In this document: positions 1-13,396 of the stretch, piece after piece
Position numbering within the stretch: the stretch's first letter is position 1
Layout: each line of letters starts with the position of its first letter
Assembly: GCA_947247005.1 (NCBI GenBank)
Contig: OX365953.1
Span: 25,976,784 to 26,040,783, forward strand
Length of the DNA stretch: 64,000 nucleotides
Reading direction: 5' to 3'
From: Spisula solida
Lineage: Eukaryota; Mollusca; Bivalvia; Venerida; Mactridae
Made by a program: the position numbers and the translations under genes
Notes under the pieces: model-generated
Told to the model about the DNA's origin: nothing
What the model saw: the letters and a program-made list of their open reading frames with translations, nothing else
Databases searched by the model: none

Positions 1-15
1 AAATCCTTACAGGGA

Positions 16-340
16 TCTATGTTTTTACAAGACATTGATTATCAATTATTGAAGCTGCAGGAGGCAGGAAATAGACCATAAAACTCCTAAGACTTGAAAG
101 GGTTGTATATTGGTATATTGTTAATTACTGGTTTTGGGGACAGTAGCTGCACAATTAGGGGTCATGTAAATTGGTGACAGCTGTCTATGTTTTTACAAGG
201 AATTATATTGATTATGAACTTACTGAAGCTGCAGGGAGCTGGAAATAGATCATAAAACTCCTTAGACTTGAAAAGGGTTGTATATTAGTTTATTGCTAAT
301 TACTGGTTTTAGAGACAGTAGCTGCATAATAAGGGGTCAT
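16..340 (+). repeat. Two-copy direct repeat, about 160 bp each
   Basis: A segment starting at ctatgtttttacaag is repeated at about 16-165 and 184-340 with small differences. Both copies contain gaagctgcagg and end aggggtcat. Confidence 0.8.
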
Positions 341-892
341 TTAGTGAAATTAAAATCTTGCATCAACTAAAAAATTATGCTTTTAATTGGAAGTCAACTA
401 AACAACATACTTATACTAGACATTCAGTGTCTTATTTAATTGAATTTCTAACAAACATTTAAAACTATCCCTTAGTTTTCATGTTAGTAAATAATGCTAA
501 AAATATTTATGTATATTAATAAAACCATTATTTATAAAATATTATATCAGTAATATGTGTATACAAGTCATATGGTTGCATTTTAATAAATTGTGTACTA
601 TTGCGGTGAATATTTATAAGTCTCTTACAATTCTGTATTAGAATGGTCACATAATAATGTTTATGTGATAAATAATGCAATTGTATTTGAATATATGTGA
701 ATGAGACTAAAATAAAGAAATAAAGTTCTGCTTGATATTAAGGGTGTGATGTGAAATCATGTTTTTGTATTAAACTTCTTAAAAGTGTTGAAATATTACT
801 GAAATTGATATATTGTATGCATCTATCTGAAATAATGACTGAAATCAAACTGGTGAGTGTCTGACAATACATTACTATCAGCTTTCAAAGTT

Positions 893-1467
893 TGTAACGT
901 CTGTCCCCTTAAATTGTAACGTCCGTCCCCTTAAATTGTAACATCCGTCCCCTCAGAATATTAATGTTATTTTAATCTTTCTAATATAAATTCCCATTTG
1001 GAAGTTTGCAGTTCCATTTTTCTAATAAGGTAGTATAATATAAGAGAATTAAAAAATTTGTAACTTGATTTATAGCAACTATTTTTTATAATTAAATGAA
1101 ATAAAAATTGAAAAAATCTAAAACCTGTATAAATAACCATTACCTTTTAGTGAAAAATAATTCTTACTATCACTAAATTTTAAAAGAAACTAATTCTATG
1201 CATGATTTTGACATAAACTTTCATTTAAAATCAAAATTAATCGTAATACAGTGATTTTAAGTAACCATGTCTAATAGGGGACGGACGTTACGGGGACGGA
1301 CGTTACATCATTTTTTTTTCATCACTAAAAAAATGTCATTTAATTTAATAATATCAATTTTTTTTTACTGTTTCTACAATAAGACTGATTATATGCATAA
1401 ATTAATGCCAGTTAAAGATATTTATTTGTTGTTTTTTAGTAAATACAGAGGGGGGACGGACGTTACA
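893..1467. mobile_element. Inverted-repeat element with GTAACGTCCGTCCCC ends
   Basis: Begins TGTAACGTCTGTCCCC, with two further copies of the motif to 955, and ends GGGGACGGACGTTACA at 1452-1467, with two inverted copies at 1277-1307. This looks like a 575-bp non-autonomous element with repeated subterminal motifs. No clear target duplication and no coding sequence. Confidence 0.65.
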
Positions 1468-2262
1468 GATTTCCTGTGACAAACAAATTTTGAACCACAA
1501 AATTTGTAATTTAAAAATTACTGTTCTTTTGATTTACCAGAAGTTTTTTTTATTCCAATCAATGATTATATCCAGATAAAAATATGAAACAAATCTTGCT
1601 ATAAACTCTTTAATTATTTTTTCCCCAACATTTTATTAAATGAAGTACTCTCTCAAAATGGACCTGTGTACACGAGTACCTTTTTACTTAAAATGATGTA
1701 GAACAATAATAAATTCACCAAAATCTATAGTTTATACCTCATTGGAAAGAGAATGAATTTGTCTGTGCAGGGAAGTTAATATAAAGTGTACATTTAGTAA
1801 TATTCAAAACACAGTTCATGTTGTTTAAAGGGTAAAAATGTGATGCTAACGCATTACATGCAAAAAATGGCCATTTTTCGCATGTTCTAAGGCCTGATAA
1901 TAAATTCTGAAGATGTGACATTGAACGAAAACCATAGAAACATCTGTAATACCCTTTGATGCAATAAATACAGAAAAAAGTTTGAAAAAAAACTAAAAGG
2001 GAAAAAAATTATGGCCTTGTACACCTGTTTTTCTGTAATTTGCCCAAATACTGTGCATCAGGCAACATGTGCAGTTACCACACGATACTCACAGGGTCAA
2101 ACTGTGAATTATTGAATGTGACTGTGAAAGTTCACAGCATAGCTGTAAGTATTAGTTGGTATTGTTTTTGTTTCTTCACCAAATCTGTGACTAAAACTTG
2201 GCAGCTGTGATGATCATTTGTGAGGTTGATATAGGTTTGTCATTGGGTGTCCCTGTGACTTT

Positions 2263-2530
2263 CAGGGGTGTCAATTTTCCTGGTTATTCAGGAATTCCAG
2301 ATTTATCATTCCTGAAAGAGCTGTGGCTTCTGACCAAAATAAAAGTTATTTGATGAAAATATCTTCAGAAATGGCAAAGTTATGGTTAAAACAATCTTCT
2401 CTGAACGATTTTCTTTAATAAAAACTGATTTTATTATGGAAACAATGTCATTGTAGGCCTCTTGTTTGGCAAAAATAGTTGTCTGCATATGATTTTCCTG
2501 ATTTTTAATTTGGCTCTGTTGACGCCCCTG
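2263..2530. mobile_element. hAT-like miniature element, family 1
   Basis: Starts CAGGGGTGTCAA and ends TTGACGCCCCTG. Flanked by the 6-bp duplication GACTTT (2257-2262 and 2531-2536). Same family as 33605, 37432, 48462 and 62681. Confidence 0.85.
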
Positions 2531-2555
2531 GACTTTTTAACTGTGGTCATAGTTT

Positions 2556-2820
2556 CAGGGGGTCCTATTATTCCAGAATAATCCGAAAGTCTGGATTTGC
2601 TACACTAGAAGAAGGACATTTTCCGCAGAAAATAAAAGTTATTTGAAGAAAAAATACCAAATATTGAGTTACCATCATGTCATCTGAAAATTTTTATGCT
2701 GAATTTTGACAATAGAACAATATTTGAAACAGAGTTTCAGTGTAGGGGTGTGTGCTATATGGCACTCGAAAACAGACTTGTGTCAAATTTGCAAGATATG
2801 CATTATGCCTCTGTATAATC
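2556..2820. mobile_element. hAT-like miniature element, family 2, decayed end
   Basis: Starts CAGGGGGTCCTATTATTCC. The body matches the family (gaataatccgaa, aataaaagttatttga, ggcattatgcct). The right end is degraded. Confidence 0.65.
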
Positions 2821-4151
2821 TGGAATTTCTGCACTTGAAAGATTTTTTTCTGCAGCAAATCTGTTTGATAAAAAAATTAAATGTATTGACTAAAAAATTA
2901 TGCTGTTCATTATGCATGGTATATAGGTGGACATATTGTTTATGCTGTCGGCTAACTGGTCTGTCCGTCAGTCTGTGCGTCTGCCTGCTGGTTTTTCACG
3001 CCTTACATGTGGGACCTTTATAAATATTATAATAAGAATGACACATTGATATTAAATAAATGGCAGATCAGAGGACTCAGGACGTAAATGTGCTGTTATT
3101 TTGACTTGGTATCCATTTTGGTGGCACCACTCCAGAGGACAACACGTTGGTTTTTAAATGACTGGAAGAAAATATGCCAAACACTAAAAAGTTATCATTT
3201 TCACTTCACATTTTAACAAATTAATTTGAGTATTTCACCTCTACAGAGAATTCCATATAATTATTTGAGGTTATTCTAAAGTCAACATGTAGCAGATACA
3301 TGTAGTGATTAACATACGCGAAAGCTGGTATATACATTCATTTAACATAAAACAGTTGAAACATTATAGAACAGCAGACTTTCTTGCCACATCTGTGATT
3401 CCCAAATGTTATTGTTATTTCTGTTCCAATCTTAAGTATTGTCATTGAATGAGTCTATATTAGTACCTTTGTGTATTTTTCCTACCATTGTATGAGATCG
3501 GATTAGAAGATGGAATAGCATTGTGATCACTGTGGGAATAATAATAACAACCAAACTAAGCTCTGATTAAAATTGTCATTTGTATTGTACGTTGTCATTC
3601 TAAGAACTGAAATATTACACATATAAGCTTCTGTATAATACTGAGATATTAACCTGATCTCTGAACCAGTTAATTAGCAGAATTTAATGAGTTATTTCTG
3701 GTCTATCAGTAATTTTTTTGGCTATTTTTAGGGCTGAATACAGGCACCTTCCCCTAGCAAAATAACCTCCATTTTTCCCAAAAATTCTTAATTTTTTTCC
3801 CGAAAAGGATGTATATTTTCCCCCTTTTGTGCTTGCTGGTTTCAAAGTAACTACAGTATACATGTAGCTGTTTTAAAGTCAAAACAATAGATTTTCAAAC
3901 TTGCAAAAGTCATTGCCCCATACATGTATGACAAGAGTATTATCAGTAAAAAATAGCAAAGTATGAACACTTTTAACCAAAACAATATTTTTTAATAATT
4001 CCAAATTTCGCGAATTGTTGCGCTTAAATTTCCCAATTTAAAAGGCACAGGCTGTTTAATTTTGTTAAAGAAAAATCACTGTCTATTATAATTATATAGT
4101 TAACTTCGGTCTTTGCCCACCCCTCTTTCAAGAGGAAACTGATATATCACA

Positions 4152-4350
4152 AGGGGTTCCACTAGCTGCTAAATCTGAAGGCTCAGTTTGATACTAATTC
4201 TGACTAAATTTCACCATTTTATAGGCAAATACCCTTAATTTTAAGTGAAAATGACCCCTTCAAACCAATATCTTGTGGGTCAAAAGTGGCTTTTTGGAAA
4301 TTACAAGGGTCAAAACCCCTACATGTACTCCCGAGTCAAATGGAACCCTT
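4152..4350. mobile_element. hAT-like miniature element, family 3
   Basis: From ggggttccactagct to cgagtcaaatggaaccc. Further copies at 20396-20582 and 38219-38401. Complete copies have CAGGGGTTCC...GGAACCCCTG ends. Confidence 0.7.
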
Positions 4351-4465
4351 TGAATTCTTTGAAAGAATGGTGGAACCTTTAAATGTAATATATACTTGAG
4401 AAAAGATTAGTATCAGTTTAATATCTTCGCACTGTGACTATAATTAAGAAATAAACTATGAAAAA

Positions 4466-4602
4466 CCGTTGTATACCAGCTGTTATACAATGGTTTGGAG
4501 TTCTGACGCGTAGGAATTAACCACGAAGGCCGCTACGGCCTGAGTAGTTAATAACGAGCATTAAGAACGACAAGCCATTGTATTACAACCGGTATACAAC
4601 GG
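4466..4602. mobile_element. Hairpin miniature element
   Basis: Ends are 28-base inverted repeats beginning CCGTTGTATACC and closing GGTATACAACGG. 137 bp, no coding content; probably a miniature DNA transposon. Confidence 0.7.
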
Positions 4603-5206
4603 CTTTTGCATATTTTATTTCGATTCTTACATGATTTAAACTCGGAATTATATATTAAGCCAGTGTTATTTTGCGAGATCTATGTTGTTTACGTTACTTG
4701 TTTACCTGCATGACATCAAAAAAATGATGTGACGTCATGTTCATTGTATATCGGCCGATATACGACGTTATGATTAGTTCATTGTATATATATAGGCAAA
4801 ATCGCCGGTCGTGTTTAAGAATATAGTTTCAATTACTGATGACATGCCTTAATATCAAATTTCTGTAGTCATGAGCTTTTGTTGGAGTAAAACACTAATT
4901 TGTTAATTTATAATACAAAGTTTTGTATTTACCCAGAGACAGTATTTCAATCAGGCTATTTCCGTACATATAATTTTATAGGTATATAATATTCATTCAT
5001 ATGATAATGTCTTCATATTAACTCTATTGAAATAAAGTTCCAGGAGGAAATAGATTTTCATGAATATGATGAAAGAAGACGACTGTTGGCTTCTTAGATA
5101 TATACCCAGTTTTCTTTGAAAAATTGCAAAATAAATCGCAAAGTTTTTTTTTGCCTAGTGATTAATTTATATTAATGGCCTAAGCCAAATTGTTCAATAA
5201 TTTCAC

Positions 5207-6412
5207 TTACTGTGTAGCGAGTATATTTCACTTGGTCCATTATTCGCGTTTTCTGGATCCTTTTGAATTCACGGTGTCTTGATTTCGCGCAAACGACCCC
5301 GACTGCGAATTTAAAACCGTGTTGGTAAACAACAACATGAAATGGGAGGTCAATCTTACGTTAGTTACACCTTGGAAAAAAACTGAAATTGATTGCTGAA
5401 CACGGCAATTTATAAAGCTTAAAACTTAAATGCAATATTGTAAGAAAAACGTGTGTAATGACGATTGAATTGTTCATTAAATGTAGATTAATTGCGAACA
5501 TACATCCGTTTCACAAGTCCTATATTGCTATCATAGTCCATACTTAATTATTAATTAAACAAGTCCGACAATTTAGAACTGATGAAACTCTATATGTTAT
5601 TATTTTTCACGCACGCAATCTCAAAAAAACACTTCAGATATGCAGGAATATATTACGTCGTTGTGCCTGAGTTATTTAAAGCGTTTAATCTTGTTGCGGT
5701 GCACAGGGAAACTCTTTGGTATACAGGGTCTAATAAGAAGTCAGCGGTATTTATAAGACTATTTAAACCCCCTGTCCATGATTTATTTATGCTCCCCACC
5801 GGTATAACATATAAGAGCGTGTGCTTCTTTCTTCCAAATTTGATGATTCGTAATCGATTTAGGGGATTTACAAGATCATTTATTTTATTCATAAATCGCT
5901 CGTTTCGACTGTTATTTTGAACGGTTTGTTTGATAGCCGAGTTGACTATCATTAGAAAATGAACACAAGCAAATACGTTTTTGGCAAACATTAACACATT
6001 TGGCAAACAAAATGGTCAACTTTAACAAGTTTGATACACCTGCTTAACACCTTTTAACGTTGAGTAAAACATGATGCACGTATGATATTTGATACAAATG
6101 CGTAGAGTTTAAACACATTTTTACAAGAATCTAATTTCGAGTTAAATTTTGTGATTTATTATAAGTCGTTGTCTTATTGCCGTATTTTACTGTATTTTGC
6201 TAAACCAAGTACTTCTTGCAAAGTCATTGGGTCAACGTTGTTTTATTTCTTGTTGCTCCATCACATGTTTTTAATTATTAATTGTCTCCCTTTGTGAAAT
6301 TTGTATATTTACGAGGTGAATATTTCGCGGGGTAAAGATTTCGCGCTATCGATGTTGACCGCGAATATAGCGAAAATTAAACCCCCGTGAAATATACCGG
6401 CTATACAGTAAA
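5207..6412. mobile_element. 1.2-kb non-autonomous element with about 25-bp inverted ends
   Basis: The left end TTACTGTGTAGCGAGTATAT is mirrored by ATATACCGGCTATACAGTAA on the right. Short open frames inside on both strands (about 112-117 codons) overlap each other and resemble no transposase I know. Confidence 0.6.
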
Positions 6413-7035
6413 CCATTAGTTTTTTATACAAAATTATACACTCAACTCATAGATTATAGTAACTTGACTCGTATATAGATTCATTATCGAATAAAAGCAA
6501 TATACCTTAAGTCAAAACCTGTGAAATTTATTCTATAATAGTAAAATAAGTCACAAAATAAGTCAAAACCTGTGAAATTTATTCTACATGTATAATAGTA
6601 AAATAAGTCACAACCTGTAAAATTTATTAAATTATATTAAAATCTGTCGCAACTTGCTAAATTTATTCAAATTCAATAATAGTAAAATAAGTCACAACCT
6701 GTGAAATTTATTCAATAACATATTTCACATCACAACACTAACATTTTTTGTGTACTATAGCTTTGCCCTCCATCCGTCTGTCTGTCCATCAGTCCGTTTG
6801 TCAAAAATCTGGATCCTGACATAACTCAAACAGTTTACAAGCTAGGTTTATGAAATTTGGTATGTGGATAGTGGGCAATAATGAGATTATATTTTTTTAT
6901 ATTCTGACGAAAATTGTGGTTGCCATGACAACAGAAACATTAAAAATGGCTTAAAACCTGTAGGGGACTTCTGTTTTTCTTGCAATTCTTAGTGACCTAT
7001 TCTATACTGATCCATAATCATTTCTTAGATAGAGC

Positions 7036-7450
7036 ATATAGATTTACTCATCGGTATAAAACTATCATTTCTTTGTATATATAGAGTATATAGATTTACT
7101 CATACGTTATAAAACTATCATTTCTTTGTATATATAGAGCATATAGATTTACTCATACGTTATAAAACTATCATTTCTTTGTATATATAGAGCATATAGA
7201 TTTACTCATACGTTATAAAACTATCATTTCTTTGTATATATAGAGCATATAGATTTACTCATACGGTATAAAACTATCATTTCTTTGTATATATAGAGTA
7301 TATAGATTTACTCATACGTTATAAAACTATCATTTCTTTGTATATATAGAGTATATAGATTTACTCATACGGTATAAAACTATCATTTCTTTGTATATAT
7401 AGAGTATATAGATTTACTCATACGGTATAAAACTATCATTTCTTTTTAAT
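7036..7450 (+). repeat. 53-bp minisatellite, 8 copies
   Basis: Units start atatagatttactcat at 7036, 7088, 7141, 7194, 7247, 7300, 7353 and 7406. Nearly identical copies, which implies recent expansion. Confidence 0.95.
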
Positions 7451-8429
7451 ACATGTAGCTGTATATCAATATTATAGAATCATAGATTGCTAGGCACATG
7501 TTTTGTTGTTTTATTCCTTTGTTTGCATGTGCACACAGTTGGTGCTAGAAATGTCAATGACGTGCCTAGCTCGTATAGTAAGGTGTGACTCTATTCAGAG
7601 GCTATTGAATTATGTTGTACTAGTATCATATTCAGTACCATTGATGCAAACCTGTGAAGTCTGTCAAGAAAAGGACTTTGTACTGTGACATGGTATTGAT
7701 AAATTGTATTTATGTTAAGGATGTAGGTGAAGGGTGTGTGTGTGTGAGTGTGTCTCGTTCTGACTGGATTATTACATGTGGATATATGATTCTTATAATT
7801 ATAGAGACGTATTTAGTATAATTATGTTGACAACATCTGTGCCATGCTTAATAACCTGGAAATTATCTTAATATAATTAAACATTGAGACTGTTGATTTC
7901 AAAAGTTATACCATAACTCCATCAATATATAGAACTCACAGTTTATTTCAAAAGTCATATATATGTTAGAACTCGAGTCTGATAAAGAGTCTTGTTTTGA
8001 AAGTTTACCTTAATTTTCTTTAACAAATTTCTGTAGGGTTTAAGTAGCATCCAAATTTATAATATGGGTCTTGCTGAGAAGTCTTCAAACCGATGAGACA
8101 GAAGTAGTAAAACAATATTAATAGAATAACTATTGTTTGTTAAATTGTGAGGATTGAACCACAAAAGTCATTGTTTTTGCAGAATCATAATTTTATAGTG
8201 TTAATCAGATTCTTTGAATTGTTTAGGCCTAAAAAAAAACCTGAATCACATCACCTATAAAATAATCTCTCGATCATTATGTTGGACTTGTAGCTGAATC
8301 ATCTTTATACATTATAACTCATCAGACTATGTGTTCAAACTTAAGTCGTGTTCAAACTTAAGTCGTGTTCAAACTTCAAGTGTTCAAACATCTTGTGTGT
8401 TTGGTGTTTAGGTGTATTTGATTGAGGGT

Positions 8430-8524
8430 ATGAATAGTAATATTCGACAGTTTTATATTCCTACGGGATGGCAGCAGTCCCATGTACATCCCTGGAGGAC
8501 TCCAATAGCCAGGCTACCTATCAG
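8430..8524 (+). CDS. NCOR1: Candidate first coding exon of NCoR
   Basis: An open frame starting at ATG 8430 (MNSNIRQFYIPTGWQQ...) ends at a consensus-like donor, CAG/gtacag. It leaves two bases (AG), exactly the phase exon 2 requires. An in-frame TAG lies just upstream of the frame, after a possible 3' splice site at 8410-8411, so the ATG may be the true start or the exon may be internal. I see no clear homology to vertebrate NCoR N-termini, which are poorly conserved. The call rests on phase and signals only; a second frame across the same segment is also open but would not join exon 2. Confidence 0.42.
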
Positions 8525-8670
8525 GTACAGAAATCATTATATCCACATTTAGTCGTTACCAGGGTCCTACAGCTCAGGAATAATCCCGTATTCAATCTGT
8601 AAGATCCCTGCAACAAGCCCTTCTTTTTACTTTACTAGGTAATTTATTATAAAAACTTCATTTTTTTAGC

Positions 8671-9070
8671 TCACCTGTGACTGTCTCAAAGTGACAAGGT
8701 GAGCTTTTGTGATAACACTAATAGTATGTCGTCGTCGACAGTTTGCTTGTATATACACAAGAGTAGATGTCACAATTTAGGCCTAATCTTTATGAAACTT
8801 GGCACAAAGATCATTTCAACAAAATATTGGCCAATATTACTATTAGGTCATTTGGGTTAAACTAGGTCACTAGGTCAAATAATAGATAAACCTTGCATAG
8901 TTACTAGAGGTCACAATTTTGGCGATATTTTTCTTACGAAACTAAATCCCAATGATCATCTCCACCAAATCTAGGTCATGTTCAATATTGGGTCACTATG
9001 TCAAATCATAGGTAAAACCTTGTGAGTTACTAGAGGTATTGATTTTGGCGTAAACTATATGTAACTTATC
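8671..9070 (+). repeat. Dispersed repeat starting with agctcacctgtgac hairpin
   Basis: Starts with a stem (agctcacctgtgac / gtgacaaggtgagct) followed by gtcgtcgtc, then blocks such as tctttatgaaacttgg and atctaggtcatg. Same family as 24296 and 44559. Confidence 0.7.
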
Positions 9071-9596
9071 TTGTAATAGAACAATGTACCTTGTATCAAA
9101 TACTAACAGGTGTACATTTAAAGCAAAATGAAGAAATTGCACTTTCATATTTACTGAAATCAGAGACTATAGATAACATGTTATCTATAGTCTTTGCTGA
9201 AATTAAGCATCATCACTGCAATTTTTTGTTTGAGAGATGCTGCAAAAATCCAAAATTTGCATTTTTAAGGGCAGATAAGCTTGGTGACCTGTGATTATTT
9301 TTTTGTTTTTTTTAGATAACATATGATATACTGTTCATATACTAACACGGTTGGACAAATTCTATCATAGGGATTTTTTTCTCATATTTTGCAAGAAGCT
9401 TAAGCTGAACTTTTCATGGCAAACATTAATAGCACTAAAATGAAAACTCTCCTTTCCCAAAACAGTGTGCACAGCATGAAAAGTTCTCCCATGTGTGTGT
9501 AATGTATTAGCAATATTATCAGTATTTCTACAATGTGCAAATATTCTATTACCACCTTAGTTACCACCTTTTATTCCAGTGGTTTAATTATTATAC

Positions 9597-9985
9597 CCTC
9601 ATCTTGGATGAGGGAGTATATTACTTTGCACATGTTTGCCGGTTGGTCTGTCAGTCAGTAGACTGGATGGTTTCCGTTCAATAACTCTAGAATGCTTTGC
9701 CCTAAGGATCTTCAAATTTTACATGGAGGTTATCAGACCTTGGTGTATCTCACAATCGTGGTATCAGACCTTGGTGTATCTTACAATCGTGGTATCAGAC
9801 CTTGGTGTATCTTACAATCGTGGTATCAGACCTTGGTGTATCTTACAATCGTGGTATCAGACCTTGGTGTATCTCACAATCGTGGTATCAGACCTTGGTG
9901 TATCTCACAGTCATGATTATCAGACCTTGGTGTATCTCACAGTCGTGATTATCAGACCTTGGTGTATCTCACAGTCACCTGCAAA
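9597..9985 (+). repeat. Dispersed repeat hosting a 31-bp minisatellite
   Basis: Stem start taccctcatcttggatgagg, then the ctttgcacatgt... block shared with 31590. From 9731 to 9977 the 31-bp unit tatcagaccttggtgtatct is repeated 8 times (9731, 9762, 9793, 9824, 9855, 9886, then two of about 33 bp). The open frames here are repeat artefacts. Confidence 0.85.
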
Positions 9986-10311
9986 TGGTATTGTCAATAT
10001 ATAAACAGTATGTCAGTCACACACAACCGTAAATAGATTTGATGACAAAAAGGTGTTCAATTCCCTCTATGGAGTACTAGTAAACAATTTATACAGTGAT
10101 CACCATTTCCAATTAGGCTGTTGGTTATTGATCTAATAATATTACAGTAGACACAGTTAAGAAAATCTGGGCTTCCAATATTCAGAGAGACGAAAATTGT
10201 TAGGTTTTAAATGTTTCCCAGTTTTGAAGGGTATCCAATGATATATGACAGCTTCAGAATGTGGGGTATATTTGATGGGAAATTATAATCATTTTTATGG
10301 TATTTTTTCAG

Positions 10312-10489
10312 GGGTCCGGGTGGATCTCAGCATGACTCGTCCCCGTACAAACGGGCTCGGCCCCAGAGCCCCTCTGGTTCTCAGATGCGACCTGGTCCAG
10401 CATACTATCAAGATCCGAGGTTTGGGATGGCAGTGGCTGCCGTGGCTGCTGGGGGATATGGAAGTATATACAGAGACCCTTTCCAAGCA
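10312..10489 (+). CDS. NCOR1: NCoR exon 2, N-terminal basic/Gly-Pro segment
   Basis: Preceded by tattttttcag and followed by gtaagtat. The frame that joins exon 3 reads GPGGSQHDSSPYKRARPQSP, then an Ala/Gly-rich stretch ending YRDPFQA. A longer open frame across this exon has a different phase and does not join. The segment belongs to the variable N-terminus before the conserved RRP-LL motif. It ends on a complete codon. The intron after it is 14.6 kb, the longest in the window. Confidence 0.8.
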
Positions 10490-12730
10490 GTAAGTATACC
10501 TTTGCCAGTATTCACAAAGCATCTTAATGGAAAACTAGAAAATGTTTGACTCAAGTTAAAAAAATGAGCTGCACATATTTGAAGATATTTCCCAAGAAAT
10601 GAAGAATAACTCATGTGTCCTTTGTCATTATTATAGCTCTTTTCATGATGCTTCTAAACTATGTAAAAAATTGACAATCTCGATATTCCTGCGTAGCTGA
10701 TACACTAAATCGGAAAACAATCGGCAACAGTTTGGGGTGTTCAGGAATACATCATAATTCTATAACCGTAAAGATTATAATATCACCTTATTAGTTTCTA
10801 TGATGAAACCTTTTGGTTTCTTGATGAAGCCTTTGACTGTTCGTGTGTGGCTTTTGATGTGACATTGTTATGTTATGTCACCTTGTGTTAGCTCCAATGT
10901 TACATTGTGTCGTTCCTAGTAACTGGGATGTAACTGTAACCTCGTAGGCTACTCGCTTGTGCGAGGTTCCTGGGATCGTTTATTCACACATGTCGAAATA
11001 TAATATACATTAATATAATCAAATATCCACAACAACTTGCAACTTCCAGTTCATAATTTATTCTCTGCAATCACATATCGTACAATTCATGATGTATAAA
11101 ATCCTTCTAACAATGATCAGTCTAATACATAATATAGTCCTACATATTGTTTAAACCACTCAAACATAAGTCTGCTCTCGCAGACGCCTTGGTTAACTAC
11201 TCCATTGTCTTAAACATATGTCTGCTCTACTGTACGTTCAAATACTCACTGCTCAAGCCTTCTATCAAAAGCTAACTCAATCGCCCAGCACGCCGGAAGC
11301 ATACATCCTACACAAACCAGTCGCTGGCTGACCAATGGCCATGTTCTTACCATATGTTGTGACATCACGTGGCTCGTAATTCATATCATGTTACTAACTG
11401 ATCACCTTATCTATCATAGGTTAAAGGTTGTTCAATGAACATAACATGTGCTACCAAAGCATGGGATATACTGACCATTCCACGTGTATACATACTGTAC
11501 AATATATGTATACCTGTAAACTATAAACAACTAATTTCACAATGCTTACAATTCACTCGGCATCTTCGGGAAGCCTTTTGTGAGGCTTCATAATCTTTTA
11601 TTATCAGGGTCTAGTTGACGGCAGGTCTTAGTTGCTCTTGAGTGAGTTGATAGTTTCATCATTGGTAAAAGGGAAGCAACTGTGTTTTATACAACATATT
11701 CCAAAATTAGAGTTGTTTCCCTTTGGTATTAAAATTTTGCAGTCTGGAATTACAATTTATTACAGTTAAGTTAGAGTTGTATCCCTTTGATGTCAAAACG
11801 TGATTAATTACAGTTTTCTATTGAATTTAATGTGATATGCAATGATAAATGTAGGACTGGGAGGCATACATGATTACAGTGAAGCCTGTGGTAAAGACTA
11901 TTAGACAGTCTGCAAACAATTACCAGTATTACATAACCTGTCTACCATCAAGACCACCTATTTGATTTACAATCACTTTATTTACACGATATTTGACGTA
12001 GACCACCTGTCAACAAAAACCCATTTTGCTATTCCTATGGAGGGTCTTACATACAGGTTTTGTATGTACATTTATTTTGAATAAAAAAAAAATTTCTGGC
12101 TTCAACATTATAAGGGAGAAGTCCATCGGCGGTGTCATGCGAAACAATTACGTCAATATCTTAATGGTCAAGGTCAAACTTGGAGTTCAAAGGTCAAAAA
12201 TGGCCAAACATGTATTTGAGCTTGTCTAGAGCATAAATAAGTCATTTATTGTGGGATTTGAAAAAATGTTGCACAAATGGCCACTACGACCAGACAGTGT
12301 GTCATGCAAAACATTAACATCAATATCTCAGAGGTCAAGGTCACACTTGGGAGTTCAAAGGTAAAAAATGGCCATAATTGAGCTTGTCCAGAGCATAGGT
12401 CATTTAAATTACTAAGTGTGGCACAAATGCCAGAAAGTGTGTCATATTTGTGAAACAATTACGTCAATTATGAGGGGTGATCAATATATTCGTGGACTTT
12501 TCATCTAGCAATTTTGTTTTGTCAGCAAGGCTCAAAAGCAAATTAGCATTATTCACTGTAGGATATCTCCGACCGAATGCACCTATAACTTAGTTTTATT
12601 CATGCAATGGGTGCGTGACGCAGGCCGTCACGTGACGTCATTCCATGTGTCACCGTTTGAGCAGCACCGAGCTCCTTCTGGACTCATATCCGCCCCACTG
12701 TATACGATTTATTTACTTTTAATACAGAAA
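10490..12730. other. 5' part of the 14.6-kb intron 2
   Basis: No exon-like segment recognised. About 12100-12480 holds three degenerate copies of a block containing caaggtcaaacttgg and caaaggtcaaaaatgg, part of a dispersed family. Confidence 0.5.
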
Positions 12731-13262
12731 TACCGTATATCGGGTAATTTTCGCGTACTGCAAATTTCGCGATTTTCGGCAAAATCAAATTTTAGCGAAG
12801 CTAATTTTAGCGATTTCTAACCTCTGTTTGTTTTTTTCGCGTTTTCCATCTTGTAAGGGGAGATTAATCCAACAGGATTGTTTAAGCACAGCTAAAAGCC
12901 AGTATGTACCGGTTAGTACCGGCGTGCGTATTTTGTTGTCAACAGCGGGATCGCATATTATACGATTGTTGGTGTAATAGCATCTTTATAGTTGGTTTAG
13001 TTAAATTAGGTTTACTAAAAGCTTATGTATGATATATACGGGTTATGTTATCGTATAGTACTAGTAATTAGTATAAACTATTGATTTTCATCACGCGTTA
13101 ATATTACGACGCCGGTAGACGAAAACGAAAGTAGAAACATTCATTTTCGGACAATCGCGAAATTCTGGTATGCATTTTTCGCTGTTTTCAATTTTAGCGA
13201 ATTGGTTTGGACGCGAATAAAGCGAAAATTAGGTACGCGCGAAAATTACCCGATATACGGTA
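12731..13262. mobile_element. Inverted-repeat element with CGCG-rich ends
   Basis: Starts TACCGTATATCGGGTAATTT and ends with its inverse (AAATTACCCGATATACGGTA). Contains several ttcgcg/ttagcga motifs and no transposase. 532 bp. Confidence 0.8.
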
Positions 13263-13396
13263 AGTCATAAATAGCTAACTCTGGAATATAAGGCGGAATA
13301 GAAATTGTATCGTTGCCTTACTGGACTTAAAACTCTGAAAAAAGCGGTTGGCTTTACACGGTAGCATCATCCCAATGAAGAATGTCAATCACAACC

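Larger units (their letters stand above)
1..8429. other. Upstream or first-intron DNA, no gene recognised
   Basis: AT-rich sequence with repeats listed separately. Short open frames on both strands show no recognisable protein. An AATAAA at 711-716 could be a polyadenylation signal of an upstream gene, but no terminal exon is visible. I cannot place a promoter. Confidence 0.5.

Noticed and set aside
711..716. Polyadenylation signal of an upstream gene
   Set aside because: AATAAA in AT-rich DNA without a recognisable terminal exon is not enough.
5582..6006. Overlapping 112- and 117-codon frames on opposite strands
   Set aside because: Both lie within the 5207-6412 inverted-repeat element and match no transposase I recognise. 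At most decayed coding sequence.
7036..7450. CRISPR-like regular repeats
   Set aside because: Units are contiguous with no unique spacers; animal genome context. The same holds for the 47-, 52- and 56-bp arrays.
9636..10004. 122-codon repetitive protein
   Set aside because: Translation of a 31-bp minisatellite inside a dispersed repeat.
10245..10493. 82-codon frame across exon 2
   Set aside because: Wrong phase. The frame that joins exon 3 is a different one, with NCoR-like composition.
10900..11650. Possible LTR fragment in intron 2
   Set aside because: Higher GC and a palindromic cctcg...cgagg, but no terminal repeat pair, primer-binding site or coding remnant found.
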